Of a stretch of DNA of 64,000 nucleotides, positions 63,901 to 64,000 are shown piece after piece; position 1 is the first letter of the stretch, and every line of letters starts with the position of its first letter. Made by a program: the position numbers and the translations under genes. This DNA comes from Phaseolus vulgaris (lineage: Eukaryota; Streptophyta; Magnoliopsida; Fabales; Fabaceae): assembly GCF_000499845.2 (NCBI RefSeq), contig NC_023758.2:4256311-4320310 (forward strand), in the 5' to 3' direction. The notes beneath the pieces are model-generated. The model did not search any database and was not told the DNA's origin. It was given only the letters and a program-made list of their open reading frames with translations.

Positions 63901-64000
63901 AAAAATTTGCCCATTTAATGCTGTAGAAGTTAGTTTGATTCTTAATATGTGTTTTGGGATCTCACTCCATCTTGTTTTAAAAAACAAAACAAAAAAAAAT

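Overview
This is a window of plant nuclear DNA, most probably from a phaseoloid legume (Phaseolus or Vigna type). The evidence is AT-rich intergenic DNA, short spliced genes with GT-AG introns, a eukaryotic nuclear tRNA-Ala, plant-only families (G-type lectin receptor kinases, a GUB_WAK/RING-H2 protein, a KMS1/VMP1 protein) and abundant Copia, LINE and MITE debris. The species call is an inference from sequence style, not from a database match. All gene models were spliced by hand; exon coordinates are given in each entry, and phase was checked across every intron.

Layout. 1487-4373 (+): a seven-exon Sec14/CRAL-TRIO protein. 5084-5366: a MITE with an 8-bp target duplication. 7165-9507 (-): an intronless G-type lectin receptor kinase (RLK1) with its promoter block. 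10458-11368: a 5'-truncated LINE tail with a decayed RNase H domain, inserted in a repeat block. 13060-14690: a GC-rich 26-bp minisatellite of about 60 copies. 15485-19329 (-): a nine-exon UDP-glucose 4-epimerase with an N-terminal extension. 21035-29305: a tandem segmental duplication carrying two small secreted LRR protein genes; the second has lost a splice acceptor. 30043-30115 (-): tRNA-Ala(CGC). 30317-33298 (-): a two-exon RING-H2 protein with a wall-associated (GUB_WAK) ectodomain.

The right half is mostly duplication and transposition. 33625-36374 (-) is an internally deleted Copia element with LTRs, PBS, PPT and a perfect 5-bp TSD. 37447-39813 (-) is a second G-type lectin receptor kinase (RLK2); its promoter and leader are nearly the same as those of RLK1 although the proteins have diverged strongly. 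40895-45213 is an array of eight roughly 541-bp satellite units. 45475-50619 (-) is a broken Hsp70-like gene split by a Copia element (46153-49849, +) with TSD CACCA; a solo LTR of the same family lies at 51315-51572 (-) with TSD AAATG. 51578-56140 is gene-poor. 56334-61638 (+) is an eight-exon KMS1/VMP1-like gene whose first intron appears to be GC-AG.

The genes do not form a pathway. Two themes link them: extracellular or wall sensing (two lectin kinases, two secreted LRR proteins, the GUB_WAK/RING protein), and local duplication with reshuffling of control regions. The most interesting signals are the shared promoter of the two kinases together with the upstream ORF it created at RLK2, the exon-skipping change between the LRR twins, and the two unrelated tandem arrays.
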